Source: HGM04593 sp045631905 (lineage in GTDB: Bacteria; Bacteroidota; Bacteroidia; Bacteroidales; Bacteroidaceae). From it: a stretch of DNA of 64,000 nt. The DNA is taken from contig JAZQVO010000040.1 in NCBI GenBank assembly GCA_045631905.1, positions 89,332 through 153,331 on the forward strand, in the 5' to 3' direction. The position numbers were made by a program, and so were the translations under genes. Below the pieces are notes generated by a model that worked only from the letters and a program-made list of their open reading frames with translations, ran no database searches and was not told where the DNA came from. Shown in pieces: positions 44,262 through 53,975 of the stretch. Position 1 is the stretch's first letter. The number at the start of each line of letters is the position of its first letter.

Positions 44262-44537
44262 CTATTTATTCTCTTTTATCTCCTCAAAATCGACATACTC
44301 CCCCTCGTCCTTGTCGAAGAGTTTCTTTTTATGACCGCTCCGGGTATCTTCTTCACCCGAAGCACCGCCTCCACGATAGCCATAGCCCTCGGGAGCATCG
44401 TTCCTTTTTTTACGTTTTTTCCCTGTAAAAACAAAACCGAGCATCGACAGCAGAGTGCGCACCAACGAGTATATTAACGTCGGTATAAGCATCAGAACAA
44501 CCAATGCCATGAATATTATAAATATTAGAAAGGACAT
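44262..44537 (-). CDS. DUF4834-family small membrane protein
   Basis: A 91-residue protein with one long N-terminal hydrophobic helix (about 2-37), a basic stretch G-K-K-R-K-K-R-N near 39-46, then a Gly-rich, charged tail ending D-F-E-E-I-K-E-N-K. This is the layout of the Bacteroidota DUF4834 family, whose function is unknown. It lies 67 bases after pssA, probably at the end of the psd-pssA operon. Confidence 0.75.
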   Translation of the reverse strand: MSFLIFIIFMALVVLMLIPTLIYSLVRTLLSMLGFVFTGKKRKKRNDAPEGYGYRGGGASGEEDTRSGHKKKLFDKDEGEYVDFEEIKENK

Positions 44538-44604
44538 ATCCGGAATAATTTTAATTTAAGAAAAACAAATATAAACGCAAAACGGATTGCCTTGTCCTCT
44601 TAAT

Positions 44605-45318
44605 TTATGCCTGCTTGGACATTTTGCGAATATAAAGAGTGGTAGAAAGCACCAGATACCACGATATTATGGCTACTGCCGCACCTATACCCAAAAGAAA
44701 CATCGGTATAGAACACATCATGAATATATAACGAATTTTATTACTTCTCCACCTCAAACTTTTAAATTTCAAAGAGAACATAGGAATCTCCGAAACAAGC
44801 AAATATGAGAATATCGTTATAAGACCAAGCATAAAGAACCAACCATAATTAAGTTCTCGAATCCACGCACCCAAACCGGCTACCAAAGATGCCCAGAAAA
44901 GAGCATTTGCCGGGGTAGGCAAACCTATAAAGGTCGATTTTTGACGGGTATCAATATTGAACTTTGCCAAACGCACAGCCGAGAATACAGCTATCACAAA
45001 GGCGTAATATGGTATAAAATTCTGAATAGGAACAAGGAAAGAGGGATAGTCGAGCCCTCTCATAAAAGAGAATACTATGGTAGCCGGAGCAAGACCGAAA
45101 GTAATATCATCGGCAAGCGAGTCCATCTGAACACCAAGAGGCGAAGAGACCTTCAACAAGCGAGCCACCATACCATCGAAAAAATCAAAGACAGCTCCAA
45201 TAACTATAAAACACATCGCTGCAAGAAAATCACCATGCAAAGCCATCACACATGCGATACAACCCGAAAAGAGATTACAACAGGTTATAGTATTGGGGAT
45301 ATGTCTTTTGATTGCCAT
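44605..45318 (-). CDS. pssA: CDP-diacylglycerol-serine O-phosphatidyltransferase
   Basis: PssA joins serine to CDP-diacylglycerol to give phosphatidylserine, the precursor of phosphatidylethanolamine. The 237-residue integral-membrane protein has the CDP-alcohol phosphotransferase motif D-F-x-D-G-M-V-A-R, then S-P-L-G-V-Q-M-D-S-L-A-D-D near 44-70, which holds the metal-binding Asp residues. I count about six to seven further helices. It starts nine bases after the psd stop, so the two consecutive enzymes are one operon. Confidence 0.95.
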   Translation of the reverse strand: MAIKRHIPNTITCCNLFSGCIACVMALHGDFLAAMCFIVIGAVFDFFDGMVARLLKVSSPLGVQMDSLADDITFGLAPATIVFSFMRGLDYPSFLVPIQNFIPYYAFVIAVFSAVRLAKFNIDTRQKSTFIGLPTPANALFWASLVAGLGAWIRELNYGWFFMLGLITIFSYLLVSEIPMFSLKFKSLRWRSNKIRYIFMMCSIPMFLLGIGAAVAIISWYLVLSTTLYIRKMSKQA

Positions 45319-45327
45319 AAAATTATC

Positions 45328-46026
45328 TTATTTTAATTTTGCAATAATCGTTTCGTTACCAACAGTCTTTTGTTCCAACTCAACACAAATTTCAGCATCG
45401 AGAGGGAGATAAATATCTATGCGCGAACCAAATTTTATAAAACCAAAATGTTGGTCAATGAAACACTCTTCGCCAACGGTTGAATATGTCACTATGCGAC
45501 GAGCCATGGCTCCTGCAACCTGACGCACAAGAATCTCGGTACCATCGGCAGTCTCAATAACAACCAAAGAGCGTTCGTTCTCGGTGCTGGCCTTGGGCAA
45601 CCATGCTTTGTGGAATTTTCCTTTTTGGTGTTCCACACGCTTCACCACACCATCGACAGGGTACCAGTTGGCATGCACATTCATGGGGCTCATAAATATG
45701 GATATCATTTTACGTTCTTCTTTAAAGTGGTCGGGTTCAAAAACATTCTCTATCACAACCACCTTACCGTCGGCAGGTGCAACAACCACGCCATCGACAT
45801 CACCCTGAAAACGGCGTATGGGACTGCGGAAGAAGTTCACCATCAACAAGTAAACAACGGTTGTAATTACGCTTATGATAGAGTTGAAGACCACCCACGA
45901 AGGCAAGAAATACCACAAGGGGACATTAATAAGCAACAATATAAGGAAAGAAACGATAAGTATTTCCGTACCTTCACGATGCAACCTTATATTCCTTATT
46001 TTTCTTATTCTTTTGAATTTTTTCAT
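45328..46026 (-). CDS. psd: Phosphatidylserine decarboxylase
   Basis: Psd decarboxylates phosphatidylserine to phosphatidylethanolamine, using a pyruvoyl group made by self-cleavage. The 232-residue protein is the short, archaeal-type form. It has an N-terminal membrane region (about 22-65), the V-V-A-P-A-D-G-K-V near 81-89, the S-P-M-N-V-H-A-N-W-Y-P-V-D-G near 113-126, and the cleavage site F-G-S at 199-201. It heads the psd-pssA-DUF4834 operon. Confidence 0.95.
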   Translation of the reverse strand: MKKFKRIRKIRNIRLHREGTEILIVSFLILLLINVPLWYFLPSWVVFNSIISVITTVVYLLMVNFFRSPIRRFQGDVDGVVVAPADGKVVVIENVFEPDHFKEERKMISIFMSPMNVHANWYPVDGVVKRVEHQKGKFHKAWLPKASTENERSLVVIETADGTEILVRQVAGAMARRIVTYSTVGEECFIDQHFGFIKFGSRIDIYLPLDAEICVELEQKTVGNETIIAKLK

Positions 46027-46050
46027 CGTTAGAAGAACTTATTACATTCA

Positions 46051-46081
46051 CAAATGTAGTAACAATTTGTTAAATTGCAAA
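46051..46081 (-). promoter_or_regulatory. Promoter of psd-pssA
   Basis: On the minus strand, TTTG (46081-46078), exactly 19 bases, then TACATTTG (46058-46051), a full consensus match 25 bases before the psd ATG. Confidence 0.62.
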
Positions 46082-46258
46082 TAAAAAACAACAAAAAAGG
46101 ATATTTAAAAGAATTAATCACCCACGACACACAGAATACAATATAACATCGGGCAAAAACAAGCACAACCCTACATTTTGTTGATAACTTTTTGCCAAAA
46201 GGATTATGCCGAATGAACAAAAGCTATTAACTTTATCAACTCAAACAAAAAACAGACC

Positions 46259-49200
46259 ATGTACGATTTTGTTCACCTACACGTTCACACCCAATACTCC
46301 ATTCTCGACGGCCAGGCATCGGTAAAGAGATTGGTAGACAAAGCCATCGCCGACGGCATGCGTGGCATAGCCATCACCGACCATGGTAACATGATGGCTA
46401 TCAAGGAGTTTTTTAATTATGTAAACAAAGTGAACAAAGGCAAGAGCGACGAAGAGAAGTTCAAGCCTATTATAGGTTGCGAGGTCTACGTTGCCGAGCG
46501 CCGTCTCTTCAACCGCGAGCTCAAAGAGGACATGCGCGGACACCACCTTATTCTGCTTGCCAAAAACGAGACAGGCTACCATAACCTTATAAAGATTGTA
46601 TCGAAAGCATGGTCGGAGGGCTACTACTACAACCCACGAACCGACAAGGTAGAGATTGAAAAATACCACGAAGGGTTAATATGCAGTTCGGCATGTCTTG
46701 GAGGAGAGATACCACAACTGCTTATAAAAGGTGAAGAGGAGAAGGCACGCGAGGCCATTCAATGGTACAAAAACCTCTTTGGCGACGATTACTACCTGGA
46801 GCTACAAATACACAAAGCCACGGTTGAACGTGCCAACCACGAGGTATACTCCATTCAGGTAGAGGTGAACAAAAAGATAGAGGAACTGGCACGCGAGTTT
46901 GGAGTAAAGCTCATATGCTCGAACGACGTGCACTTTGTCGATGAAGAGAACGCCGAGGCACACGACCGCCTCATCTGCCTGAACACAGGCAAAGACCTCG
47001 ACGACCCCAAGCGCATGCTCTACTCCAAACAAGAGTGGATGAAAACAAAGGCCGAGATGAACGAGATGTTCTCCTACGTACCCGAAGCACTCACAAACAC
47101 GGTTGAGATATGCGACAAAGTAGAGTTCTACTCAATAGACAGCGCCCCCATCATGCCCACCTTCGCCATACCCGAAGAGTTCGGCACCGAAGAGGGGTAC
47201 AGGCAAAAATACACACACGAAGACCTCTTTAACGAATTTACCCGCGACGAAAAAGGCAACGTCGTCCTCTCGCAAGAGGAGGCCGAGAAGAAGATAAAGA
47301 AACTCGGAGGCTACGACAAGCTATACCGCATAAAGCTCGAAGGCGACTACCTGCGCAAGCTCACCTACGACGGAGCACGCAAATGCTACGAAGAACCGTT
47401 CGACCAAGAACTTACCGACCGCATCGACTTTGAGCTACACATCATGAAAACCATGGGATTCCCCGGCTACTTCCTTATAGTGCAAGACTTTATTCGTGCC
47501 GCACGCGAAGAGCTAGGCGTGGCAGTAGGGCCAGGACGTGGCTCTGCGGCCGGTAGCGTAGTAGCCTACTCGCTAGGAATAACCCGAGTAGACCCCATAA
47601 AGTACGACCTCCTGTTCGAGCGTTTCCTCAACCCCGACCGTATATCGTTGCCCGATATCGACGTAGACTTCGATGACGACGGCCGTGGCCGAGTGCTCAA
47701 CTGGGTAACCGAGAAGTACGGACAAGAGAAGGTCGCACACATCATCACATACGGCACCATGGCAACCAAGCTCGCCATAAAAGATGTGGCACGTGTGCAA
47801 AAACTCCCCCTCGACCTCTCGAACAAACTATGCAAGGCAATCCCCGACCGTCTGCCCGACGGCCTTAAAATGAACCTTCCCAACGCAATAGCATCGGTGC
47901 CCGAGCTACGCGAGGCCGAAGCCTCGCCCGACCCCATTCTGCGCGACACCATAAAATATGCCAAAATGCTGGAAGGCAACGTGCGCAACACCGGAGTACA
48001 CGCCTGCGGAACCATCATCTGCCGTGATGACATCACCGACCACGTACCCATAAGCATCGCCGAGGATAAGGAGACCGGCGAGAAACTACTTGTTACACAG
48101 TACGAAGGAAGCGTCATCGAAGAGACAGGGCTCATAAAGATGGACTTCCTCGGCCTCAAAACACTCTCGGTAATAAACGAAGCCATCGAGAATATACGCC
48201 TCAGCCTCAAAGAGAAAGTAGACATAGACAACATACCTATCGACGACCCCCTGACATACGAGCTATACAGCAAGGGCAACACCATAGGAACATTCCAGTT
48301 TGAGTCACCGGGCATGCAGAAATATCTGCGTGAGCTACAGCCCAGCACATTCGAGGACCTCATAGCCATGAATGCCCTCTACCGCCCCGGCCCCATGGAC
48401 TACATACCCGACTTCATACAGCGCAAGCACGACCCCTCGCTCGTGAAGTACGACATACCCTGCATGGAGAAATACCTGAAAGACACGTATGGAATCACCG
48501 TATATCAAGAGCAGGTGATGCTCCTGTCGCGCCTGCTCGCCAACTTCACCCGAGGCGAAAGCGACACCCTGCGTAAAGCCATGGGTAAAAAGCTGAAAGA
48601 GAAGCTCGACGAGTTGAAGCCCAAATTCATAAACGGCGGAAAAGCCAACGGACACCCCGAAGCCACCCTCGAAAAAATCTGGGCCGACTGGGAAAAGTTT
48701 GCATCGTACGCCTTCAACAAGTCGCACGCCACATGTTACTCATGGGTAGCCTACCAAACAGCCTACCTCAAAGCACACTACCCCTCGCAGTACATGGCGG
48801 GAGCCCTCAGCCGAAACCTCGACAAGATTACCGAAATAACCAAGCTCATGCAAGAGTGTAAAAGCATGGGCATAAACGTATTAGGGCCCGACGTAAACGA
48901 GTCGCACCGCAAATTCAGCGTAAACAAAAAAGGAGACATACGTTTCGGGTTGTGCGCAGTAAAAGGCGTGGGCGAGAACGCCGTGCAAAGCATAATCGAG
49001 GAGCGCGAGGCCAACGGCCCCTTCACAAGCATCTTCGATTTTGTAGAGCGCATCAACCTCACAGCCTGCAACCGTAAAAACCTCGAATGCCTTGCACTGT
49101 CGGGAGCCTTCGACGAGTTACCCGGCGACATCAAACGAGAGCAATACATGGCAACCAACAGCAAGGGCGAGCAATTTCTCGAAAGCCTTGTGAGATACGG

Positions 49201-49954
49201 AAACATATACCAGACCGACAAATCATCGTCGCAAAACACCCTCTTCGGTGCCGAAGAGATGCCCGAGATACCCAAGCCCGAGATACCCGAAGGCGGAGAA
49301 TGGAGCACACTCGAACGCCTTAACCGCGAGCGCGACCTTGTGGGCATATACCTATCGGCACACCCGCTCGACGATTACAGGCTCATACTCGAAGAGTTCT
49401 GCAACACAAAAGCAGTGGAGTTGAGCGACCTCTCGCAACTGCAAGGGCGCAAGATAACCTTCGGAGGCGTTGTATCCGAGGCCCCTCGCACCGGCTTTAC
49501 AAAGAAAGGCAGTCCCTTCGGAGTAGTCAAAATAGAGGATTTCTCGGGAACAGCCGAACTATTCTTCTTTGGCGACGAATGGATAAAGAAACAGAACTAT
49601 TTTATACCCGGTAACTTCCTATATATAAAAGGTAGTTGCCAAGGCAGACGTTGGGACCCCACAAAGCTCGATTTTTCGGTTGGCAGCATAGAACTTATGC
49701 CCGAAATTAAAGACAAGATGGTGCAAAGCATCACACTCACCTTCGACATCATGGCACTCGATGAAGATTTTTACGAAAACATCATGGACTATGCCGAAAG
49801 ACACCCGGGCCCCAGCAAGTTGCAACTCAACATAAAGGACTACGAACACGAATTTACCCTCGCGCTCATGTCCAAGAGCCACAGCATAACAGTAGAATAC
49901 GAACTTATAGAATACCTTAAGAGCCTACCAAATATAGATTATAAACTCAATTAA
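46259..49954 (+). CDS. dnaE: DNA polymerase III alpha subunit
   Basis: The replicative polymerase subunit of DNA polymerase III. At 1231 residues it is a typical DnaE1. An N-terminal PHP domain opens with H-L-H-V-H-T-Q-Y-S-I-L-D-G near 6-18. The palm carries G-P-G-R-G-S-A-A-G-S near 423-432 and the catalytic P-D-I-D-V-D-F at 465-471. Next come a helix-hairpin-helix region and, near 1030-1130, an OB-fold with G-R-K-I-T-F-G-G-V-V. There is no internal 3'-5' exonuclease insertion, so proofreading must come from elsewhere. trxA follows 22 bases downstream, giving a likely dnaE-trxA-acidic-protein transcript. Confidence 0.97.
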   Translation: MYDFVHLHVHTQYSILDGQASVKRLVDKAIADGMRGIAITDHGNMMAIKEFFNYVNKVNKGKSDEEKFKPIIGCEVYVAERRLFNRELKEDMRGHHLILLAKNETGYHNLIKIVSKAWSEGYYYNPRTDKVEIEKYHEGLICSSACLGGEIPQLLIKGEEEKAREAIQWYKNLFGDDYYLELQIHKATVERANHEVYSIQVEVNKKIEELAREFGVKLICSNDVHFVDEENAEAHDRLICLNTGKDLDDPKRMLYSKQEWMKTKAEMNEMFSYVPEALTNTVEICDKVEFYSIDSAPIMPTFAIPEEFGTEEGYRQKYTHEDLFNEFTRDEKGNVVLSQEEAEKKIKKLGGYDKLYRIKLEGDYLRKLTYDGARKCYEEPFDQELTDRIDFELHIMKTMGFPGYFLIVQDFIRAAREELGVAVGPGRGSAAGSVVAYSLGITRVDPIKYDLLFERFLNPDRISLPDIDVDFDDDGRGRVLNWVTEKYGQEKVAHIITYGTMATKLAIKDVARVQKLPLDLSNKLCKAIPDRLPDGLKMNLPNAIASVPELREAEASPDPILRDTIKYAKMLEGNVRNTGVHACGTIICRDDITDHVPISIAEDKETGEKLLVTQYEGSVIEETGLIKMDFLGLKTLSVINEAIENIRLSLKEKVDIDNIPIDDPLTYELYSKGNTIGTFQFESPGMQKYLRELQPSTFEDLIAMNALYRPGPMDYIPDFIQRKHDPSLVKYDIPCMEKYLKDTYGITVYQEQVMLLSRLLANFTRGESDTLRKAMGKKLKEKLDELKPKFINGGKANGHPEATLEKIWADWEKFASYAFNKSHATCYSWVAYQTAYLKAHYPSQYMAGALSRNLDKITEITKLMQECKSMGINVLGPDVNESHRKFSVNKKGDIRFGLCAVKGVGENAVQSIIEEREANGPFTSIFDFVERINLTACNRKNLECLALSGAFDELPGDIKREQYMATNSKGEQFLESLVRYGNIYQTDKSSSQNTLFGAEEMPEIPKPEIPEGGEWSTLERLNRERDLVGIYLSAHPLDDYRLILEEFCNTKAVELSDLSQLQGRKITFGGVVSEAPRTGFTKKGSPFGVVKIEDFSGTAELFFFGDEWIKKQNYFIPGNFLYIKGSCQGRRWDPTKLDFSVGSIELMPEIKDKMVQSITLTFDIMALDEDFYENIMDYAERHPGPSKLQLNIKDYEHEFTLALMSKSHSITVEYELIEYLKSLPNIDYKLN

Positions 49955-49976
49955 TAACTTTAAAAAACTTAGAACT

Positions 49977-50294
49977 ATGGCAGTTATTGTAACAGACGAA
50001 AATTCAAAAGAGTTCATGGCAACCAACCTCCCCATCGTGCTCGATTTCAGCGCATCATGGTGCGGTCCCTGCAAACAGTTGGCCCCCATCATCGAGGAGT
50101 TGTCACAAGAGTATGAAGGACGCATCGCAGTTGCAAAATGCGACATCGAAGAGGCATGCGACCTCACAGCCGAGTATGGCATACGCAACGTACCCACCGT
50201 TATCTTCATAAAAGACGGTAACGTGGTAGACAAGTTCGTCGGCTCAAAATCAAAAGCAGATGTACAGGCTAAATTCGAAGCTCTTTTAGGATAA
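49977..50294 (+). CDS. trxA: Thioredoxin
   Basis: A 105-residue cytoplasmic thioredoxin, a general disulfide reductant. The active site W-C-G-P-C lies at 28-32 and the conserved cis-proline in N-V-P-T-V near 73-77. There is no signal peptide. It sits between dnaE and a small acidic protein gene, with gaps of 22 and 6 bases, so all three are probably co-transcribed. Confidence 0.96.
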   Translation: MAVIVTDENSKEFMATNLPIVLDFSASWCGPCKQLAPIIEELSQEYEGRIAVAKCDIEEACDLTAEYGIRNVPTVIFIKDGNVVDKFVGSKSKADVQAKFEALLG

Positions 50295-50300
50295 ACAACC

Positions 50301-50624
50301 ATGCAGAACGACGAATTTACAGTTGAGGACCTCGACGACGAGAAAACCATCGCTTATATCCGTGAACGTCTGCCACAGGATTTAAAGGAGAAATTCAGCG
50401 ACGATGAATTTTACTACTTCCTCGACACCATTTACGATTATTACGAAAAGAGCGGTATTCTCGACGGCAACAACGAATATATCGACATCGACATCGATGA
50501 GATAGCACGTTTCATAGCCAAAGAGGCCAAAAAGAACAACATAGGCGAGTACAACCCCGAGGAGCTTTTCTTTATAGTAGAAGGTGAACTTGCCTACAAC
50601 GGTGTTATAGACGACGAAGAGTAA
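50301..50624 (+). CDS. Conserved acidic protein of unknown function
   Basis: A 107-residue, very acidic protein with no signal peptide or membrane segment. It is rich in Asp, Glu and Tyr, with runs such as E-D-L-D-D-E near 9-14 and I-D-I-D-I-D-E near 63-69; secondary structure is probably helical. It directly follows trxA (six bases) and looks conserved in Bacteroidales in this position, but I know no function. It ends at a strong hairpin. Confidence 0.72.
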   Translation: MQNDEFTVEDLDDEKTIAYIRERLPQDLKEKFSDDEFYYFLDTIYDYYEKSGILDGNNEYIDIDIDEIARFIAKEAKKNNIGEYNPEELFFIVEGELAYNGVIDDEE

Positions 50625-50633
50625 AGAACCCTT

Positions 50634-50688
50634 CCTCCTAATAAAAAAAAAGCGCAAGGTTTTGTCTTGCGCTTTTTTTATTAGGAGG
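50634..50688. terminator. Bidirectional terminator after the dnaE-trxA operon
   Basis: An AAGCGCAAG / CTTGCGCTT stem with a seven-base loop, flanked by A9 and T7. An outer CCTCCTAATA / TATTAGGAGG pairing lengthens the stem with a small bulge. Confidence 0.85.
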
Positions 50689-50739
50689 GGATAAATCGAA
50701 AAACTCACATTCAAATATAAACCCTCTTTACCTCTTCAA

Positions 50740-52662
50740 TTACAACAATTTTACAAACATCTCGATTGCCTGATATTCGGGCAAACCTATTTTGTCGAAT
50801 AACTGAGCCGTACCCTGCATGCGGTCCTCGGCACGTTGCCAAAACTCACGAGCGTCCTCACCGGGGAAAGGAACAATATCCTTTTGCGAGAGGTGACGGA
50901 AAATAGCATGACGTTTGCGTATCATCTCCTCGGGGCTCAAAGGCACAGCCATATCGGCAACAGCCAAATCCCACTCCTGCCAAGCACCACGATAGAGCCA
51001 TATGTGACATTCTTTTGCCCAATCGTCGTTCTTCACCTCTTCCCACGCACGCAAAACCGCCTCAATACAAACACGGTGTGTACCATGGGGGTCGGTAAGG
51101 TCGCCGGCCGCATATATCTGATGAGGTTTAACCTCGCGCATAAGAGCCTTTACAATCTCAATATCATCGTCAGAGAGCTGACCTTTCTTTATGCCACCCG
51201 TTTCGTAGAAGGGGAGGTTTAGGAAGTGAGCATTTGTACGGTCGTTCAAGCCTATTGAGCGACAAGCCGCACGCGCCTCGGCACGACGGATAGCACCCTT
51301 CAAGTTCAGCAAAGCGCGAGGCTCGGGCTCGCCGGGCTTCTTGTTTGCTATTATTTCTCGTATCTCGTCAAACTGGTCTCCGAAGCCCATCTCACGCGCT
51401 GTATCGATATTCTGCAACACCACATCGTCGTAAACAGCCACGTTGCCCGATGTTTGATATGCAACATGCACATCGTGACCATGCTCTATGAGACGGTTAA
51501 ATGTTCCACCCATTGAGATTACATCGTCGTCGGGGTGAGGCGAGAATATTATCACACGTTTGGGGAAGGGAGTCGATGGCACGGGACGTGTTGAATCGTC
51601 GGCATTGGGTTTGCCACCGGGCCAGCCCGATATTATGTGCTGAACATCGTTAAAGACTCTTATGTTTACTTGGTCGTATGTATCGACACGCTCCAAGAGG
51701 TCGGACAAGGAGTTCTTTATATAATCCTGATAAGTAAGTTTCAATATAGGTTTGTTCACAACCTGACAGAGCCATATTACAGCCTTACGAATAAGTTTGG
51801 GTGTCCACTGCTGGGGAGGAGCTATGAGCCAAGGCTCCTTAACACGTGTAAGCTCCTGCGCGGCAGCCTCATCTATAATAACCTGCACGTTGCGGTGCTC
51901 CTGCAAGAAGGTTGCAGGGTAATTTTCCGAAATTTCTCCCTCGATAAGATGCTTTGCTATCTCGGTTTTCTCCTCGCCCCACATCATCAGCACCACCTTC
52001 TTTGCGCTCATTATAGTCTCCATACCCATGGTGATAGCAGTCTTGGGTACCTCGTTGGGGTGAGAGAAGAACTTGTTCTGTGTGCGACGCGAGTTGTAGC
52101 TCAACTGCACAAGACGGGTTGTCGATTTTGAATATGTTCCGGGCTCGTTGAAGCCTATCTGACCAATCTCGCCCACACCCATAATCATGAGGTCCACGCG
52201 ACCGCGCACCATAGCCTCGTAGTTCTTGCAATAGTCGTTTACCTGCTCACGTGCAACCGTTCCATCGGGAAAGAGCACGTTCGCCGGGTTAATATCGACA
52301 TATTTCAAAAAATCCTCATAAACACGGTGGTTACGGCTCTGCGGATTCTCGGGCGACATGGGATAAAACTCGTCGAGGCTGTAAACCTTTACATTCTTAA
52401 AGCTCACCTCGCCGGCTTTGTATCTTTTTACCAACTCGGCATACAAGCCAAGAGGTGTGCGACCGGTAGAGAGACCAAGCACAAAAAGGCCATCGACCTT
52501 ATGATTATTTATCGCCTTAACCACGATGTCGGCTGCACGCACGGCACCCTCCTCAGCTGTAGGGCATATCATCGTAGGAACTTTTTCGAACTTGCATATA
52601 CTATCCAGAGATGCAGTTACAGGCAGTTCGCCTATTTTAGGAAGTACAAATTTTGAGTCCAT
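50740..52662 (-). CDS. NagB-like domain fused to a PIG-L/LmbE deacetylase domain
   Basis: A 640-residue fusion. Residues about 30-285 resemble glucosamine-6-phosphate deaminase (L-S-T-G-R-T-P-L-G near 64-72, S-L-D-E-F-Y near 95-100, G-F-N-E-P-G near 170-175). Residues about 365-640 form a PIG-L/LmbE-type zinc deacetylase with H-P-D-D-D at 376-380 and a late D-P-H-G-T-H-R. Such proteins are usually annotated as glucosamine-6-phosphate deaminase in Bacteroides. The NagB-like half has Q168 and I166 where E. coli NagB has catalytic His143 and Asp141, while the third residue (Glu148) is kept as E173. Ordinary deaminase activity is therefore doubtful. It is the last gene of the sulfatase-maturase operon. 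Confidence 0.85.
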   Translation of the reverse strand: MDSKFVLPKIGELPVTASLDSICKFEKVPTMICPTAEEGAVRAADIVVKAINNHKVDGLFVLGLSTGRTPLGLYAELVKRYKAGEVSFKNVKVYSLDEFYPMSPENPQSRNHRVYEDFLKYVDINPANVLFPDGTVAREQVNDYCKNYEAMVRGRVDLMIMGVGEIGQIGFNEPGTYSKSTTRLVQLSYNSRRTQNKFFSHPNEVPKTAITMGMETIMSAKKVVLMMWGEEKTEIAKHLIEGEISENYPATFLQEHRNVQVIIDEAAAQELTRVKEPWLIAPPQQWTPKLIRKAVIWLCQVVNKPILKLTYQDYIKNSLSDLLERVDTYDQVNIRVFNDVQHIISGWPGGKPNADDSTRPVPSTPFPKRVIIFSPHPDDDVISMGGTFNRLIEHGHDVHVAYQTSGNVAVYDDVVLQNIDTAREMGFGDQFDEIREIIANKKPGEPEPRALLNLKGAIRRAEARAACRSIGLNDRTNAHFLNLPFYETGGIKKGQLSDDDIEIVKALMREVKPHQIYAAGDLTDPHGTHRVCIEAVLRAWEEVKNDDWAKECHIWLYRGAWQEWDLAVADMAVPLSPEEMIRKRHAIFRHLSQKDIVPFPGEDAREFWQRAEDRMQGTAQLFDKIGLPEYQAIEMFVKLL

Positions 52663-52694
52663 AATATTTTAGTTATAAGTTTTACATATTTGTT

Positions 52695-53939
52695 TCATCT
52701 TTTCCAATCCATAACAAGCGAGGCCGGCTCTCCCTTTTCGAGCAAAGTCTTCATGTATCTCATATAGGGGTCGCTGTGACGGAAAAACATCTTATACCCT
52801 TCGCACAACACATTCATATAAGGCTCGCCGTTACGGGCATAGGCAAAACGGTGTTTGGGGCACTCTCCGTGACACAGAAAATAGTAGTTGCAACGCTTGC
52901 ACTCCATGGGCAACGCTTCTCGCTTGTCCCTGCCAAAGCTCTGCTGTTCCTCGCTCTTGTACATATCGACAAGCGTGTTGCTTGTGATATTTCCCAAACG
53001 ATATTCGGGGTAGACAAAATGGTCGCACGAATAGACATCGCCATTATGCTCCACCACCATACCATCGCCACAAACCTCGCCAAAAGCGCACAACGATGGT
53101 TGAACACCATACCAGTTGGCAAGCGTTACATCGAAAAGTTGCACGAAGCAACTGCCCACGTCGCGCTTAACCCACTCGTCGAAAACGTCGCACATGAAAG
53201 CACCATACCCTTTTGCCGTAACCGACCAAGGAGCCTCCACGGCATCTTCAACGTCGGGAGATACAATCAAAGGCCTGCGCCCCGGACGCTCCTTCACATA
53301 CTCCACAACCGGGAGAAACTGTATGTACTTGTTCAAAGAGCGCAGAAATTTATAAACCTCGGCTCCACGACCTTCGCTACGGCGGTTTACAGTCGTCAAG
53401 ATATTAAAATCGACACCTGTGCGCTTAAACATCTCAACCGTCCTCATCACCCTTGCAAATGTGGGTGCTCCACCGCAGTCACGACGAAAAGCATCGTGTA
53501 TATCCTCGGGACCATCGAGCGACAGACCTACAAGAAAGTTATTCTCCTTGAAAAAGGCGCACCACTCTTCGGTTACCAATATACCGTTTGTCTGTATCGT
53601 GTTCTCTATGGTTTTTCCGCCGGCATATATCTTTTGCAACTCCATAGCCTTGCGAAAGAACGGCAGGCCGGCCATGAGGGGCTCGCCACCATGCCAGCAA
53701 AAGCTGACATTCTGTTGCGAGGCACCCTCTAAATACTGCTTTATATATATTTCCAACAGTTCGTCGCTCATTTTAGGCATGGAACTATTGTAAATATCGG
53801 CTTTGTCGCGATAATAACAATAGCAACAATCGAGGTTACATGCCGAGCCTATCGGCTTGACCATAGTGCCGAAAGCCGGAGCACGCCTCATCTTTGCAAC
53901 ATCGACAAGGTTCAGATTGTTTCTTTTGTTACTCTTCAT
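52695..53939 (-). CDS. Anaerobic sulfatase-maturating enzyme (radical SAM, SPASM)
   Basis: A 414-residue radical-SAM enzyme that oxidises the active-site Ser or Cys of sulfatases to formylglycine without oxygen. The cluster motif C-N-L-D-C-C-Y-C gives Cys34, 38 and 41. The C-terminal SPASM region holds further Cys pairs for auxiliary clusters (C-A-F-G-E-V-C near 280; C-K-R-C-N-Y-Y-F-L-C-H-G-E-C near 345-358). It begins 36 bases after the sulfatase gene, whose active site is the Ser type that needs such a maturase. The pairing makes the assignment firm. Confidence 0.95.
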   Translation of the reverse strand: MKSNKRNNLNLVDVAKMRRAPAFGTMVKPIGSACNLDCCYCYYRDKADIYNSSMPKMSDELLEIYIKQYLEGASQQNVSFCWHGGEPLMAGLPFFRKAMELQKIYAGGKTIENTIQTNGILVTEEWCAFFKENNFLVGLSLDGPEDIHDAFRRDCGGAPTFARVMRTVEMFKRTGVDFNILTTVNRRSEGRGAEVYKFLRSLNKYIQFLPVVEYVKERPGRRPLIVSPDVEDAVEAPWSVTAKGYGAFMCDVFDEWVKRDVGSCFVQLFDVTLANWYGVQPSLCAFGEVCGDGMVVEHNGDVYSCDHFVYPEYRLGNITSNTLVDMYKSEEQQSFGRDKREALPMECKRCNYYFLCHGECPKHRFAYARNGEPYMNVLCEGYKMFFRHSDPYMRYMKTLLEKGEPASLVMDWKR

Positions 53940-53975
53940 TTATGAATCGACTAATTTATATCCTTAAATGCACAT

